A DNA stretch of 64,000 bases from Nostoc favosum CHAB5714 (lineage in GTDB: Bacteria > Cyanobacteriota > Cyanobacteriia > Cyanobacteriales > Nostocaceae), in contig NZ_JAIVFQ010000004.1 in NCBI RefSeq assembly GCF_020829495.1, positions 62,001-126,000 on the forward strand. The letters run 5' to 3'. A model generated the notes under the pieces. The model saw only the letters and a list, made by a program, of their open reading frames with translations. It made no database searches and was not told the origin of the DNA. A program made the translations under genes and the position numbers. Positions 63,032 to 64,000 of this stretch are shown piece after piece. Position 1 is the first letter of the stretch; every line of letters begins with the position of its first letter.

Positions 63032-63856
63032 CTACCCATCTTTACCCAATTCGGTAAGTAGCCGCCGAATTACAGATGCATCCTCAGCATCGGGGACTTT
63101 TGCTAAATAATTTTGTAAGTCGTCTACGGCTTGGGGGTAGTAACCTAGTTGATAATAGATTAGACCGCGATCGCGTAACTCTAAAGTTAAACCAGGAAAC
63201 AGCAACAAAATTCGTTCAACTGCTGCCAGCGTTTTTTCTAACTCTTGCTGTTTGAGGTAAATAAATTTTAAATTTGTCAGCATCCGTGCCAAAAATTGCC
63301 GATTACTGACTACAGCTAAAAATTCTGGTTGTAGCGTCACAGGTTGCTGATAAAGTTGAGATAGCCGTTCCTCGCAATCTTGAGCAAATATTATTTCACC
63401 ACCATTGAACGCATCGACAAAAATCTCTATATCTGGAATATCCGGGCGGATTAGGAAATGTCCTGGCATCCCCACACCCACCATCGGAAAATCAATCCGT
63501 CGAGCAACCTCCAGGTAAACCAGCGCTAAGGTAATGGGAATCCCCAATCGGCAGTCAATTACATCATTGAAAAAGCTGTTGCGTGGGTCGTAATAGTCAA
63601 TTTTATTACCAGAAAACTTTAAATCCTGGTAGAGATACTGATTAATACTTTGAACTATCCGCAAAGGATATCGTGAGTCAGGCAGGCGTTCTTGAAGCTC
63701 CCATGCCATTGTATCAAGGACGTTGAGATATTCCTCTGGGTCTAGCTTGGGATATTCTTCTTGTGCAATATACAAAGCTGCCTTTGCTAAGTCAATTTGC
63801 TCGTCAGACTGTTGAATCTCCTGGTAAAAATATTGTCGTGCTGACGAGAAATTCAT
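63032..63856 (-). CDS. SirB1/transglutaminase-like protein with TPR
   Basis: A 274-residue protein. Residues about 60-175 form the SirB1 transglutaminase-like domain: QSINQYLYQDLKFSGNKIDYYDPRNSFFNDVIDCRLGIPITLALVYLEVARRIDFPMVGVGMPGHFLIRPD, with C112 (DCRLGIP), H (GMPGHF) and D (FVDAFNGG) as a possible catalytic triad. A TPR-like helical part follows (LLLFPGLTLELRDRGLIYYQLGYYPQAVDDLQNYL). Substrate and pathway are unknown; members are widespread in cyanobacteria and proteobacteria. Its upstream spacer to the window end (63857-64000) shows nothing else. Confidence 0.88.
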   Translation of the reverse strand: MNFSSARQYFYQEIQQSDEQIDLAKAALYIAQEEYPKLDPEEYLNVLDTMAWELQERLPDSRYPLRIVQSINQYLYQDLKFSGNKIDYYDPRNSFFNDVIDCRLGIPITLALVYLEVARRIDFPMVGVGMPGHFLIRPDIPDIEIFVDAFNGGEIIFAQDCEERLSQLYQQPVTLQPEFLAVVSNRQFLARMLTNLKFIYLKQQELEKTLAAVERILLLFPGLTLELRDRGLIYYQLGYYPQAVDDLQNYLAKVPDAEDASVIRRLLTELGKDG

Positions 63857-64000
63857 AAGCTGTTGCTCGGTGGAAGTATGACGATGAAGCCAGAGCGGCT
63901 TGGCTGAAACTGAAAACAGTTTTTTGTACCTATTTTCATATTAGGGATATTCAGAAGATTTGGAAATCTAGTTTGTGCATAAGTTTCATGACATTAATCT

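Overview
The window looks like chromosome of a filamentous, heterocyst-type cyanobacterium (Nostoc/Anabaena group). The evidence is frequent HIP1 octamers (GCGATCGC), a cyanobacterial ribosomal superoperon order, cyanobacteria-restricted genes (ndhN, CGLD27, DUF3318, DUF3172, Uma2, DUF29, Rpn-type proteins), spacers full of heptamer-like repeats (TTGTCAT, TTGTCCT, CCCAATG) and a 20-bp palindrome AGACGCGATTAATCGCGTCT. The genus is inferred from gene content only.

Left part (1-27 kb) mixes housekeeping and accessory genes: DUF3318 (cut by the window edge), queE, a STAS domain-sugar transferase fusion, a small restriction-like operon, a DUF697 GTPase, initiator tRNA, an asparaginase, CGLD27-rsfS, a broken porin, a WcaI-type glycosyltransferase, a C5 DNA methyltransferase, deoC, recO-MFS, a second glycosyltransferase, DUF29, a toxin-antitoxin remnant, matrixin-secG, gpmI and an ABC-F ATPase. 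An accessory patch at 23.5-27.1 kb holds Rpn nuclease remnants, small hypotheticals and an XRE regulator with a paired operator-like repeat.

Centre (27.1-45.4 kb): a minus-strand ribosomal superoperon, read from rplC to prfA: rplC-rplD-rplW-rplB-rpsS-rplV-rpsC-rplP-rpmC-rpsQ-rplN-rplX-rplE-rpsH-rplF-rplR-rpsE-rplO-secY-adk-infA-rpmJ-rpsM-rpsK-rpoA-rplQ-truA-rplM-rpsI-rpmE-prfA. Many spacers carry short repeats. A region of about 950 bp upstream of rplC is rich in hairpins.

Right part (46-64 kb): ndhN, an ABC-2 permease, envelope proteins (DUF3172, AMIN), a GDSL hydrolase, a 14-copy 21-bp minisatellite, Uma2, a GH38 alpha-mannosidase, an alpha/beta hydrolase, a chromosomal ParM/ParR-like pair, DedA and a SirB1/TPR protein.

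Most notable points: (1) a dead 5' fragment of a C5 methyltransferase lies 6 bp downstream of a nuclease-like gene, and its closest visible relative is the intact methyltransferase 8 kb away. This suggests a restriction-modification operon that lost its own methyltransferase. (2) A ParMR-type actin/adaptor pair sits among chromosomal genes. (3) Intergenic repeat families sit in frame inside recO, the GH38 mannosidase and possibly the GDSL hydrolase. (4) A STAS domain with the anti-sigma-antagonist serine motif is fused to a polyprenyl-phosphate sugar transferase.
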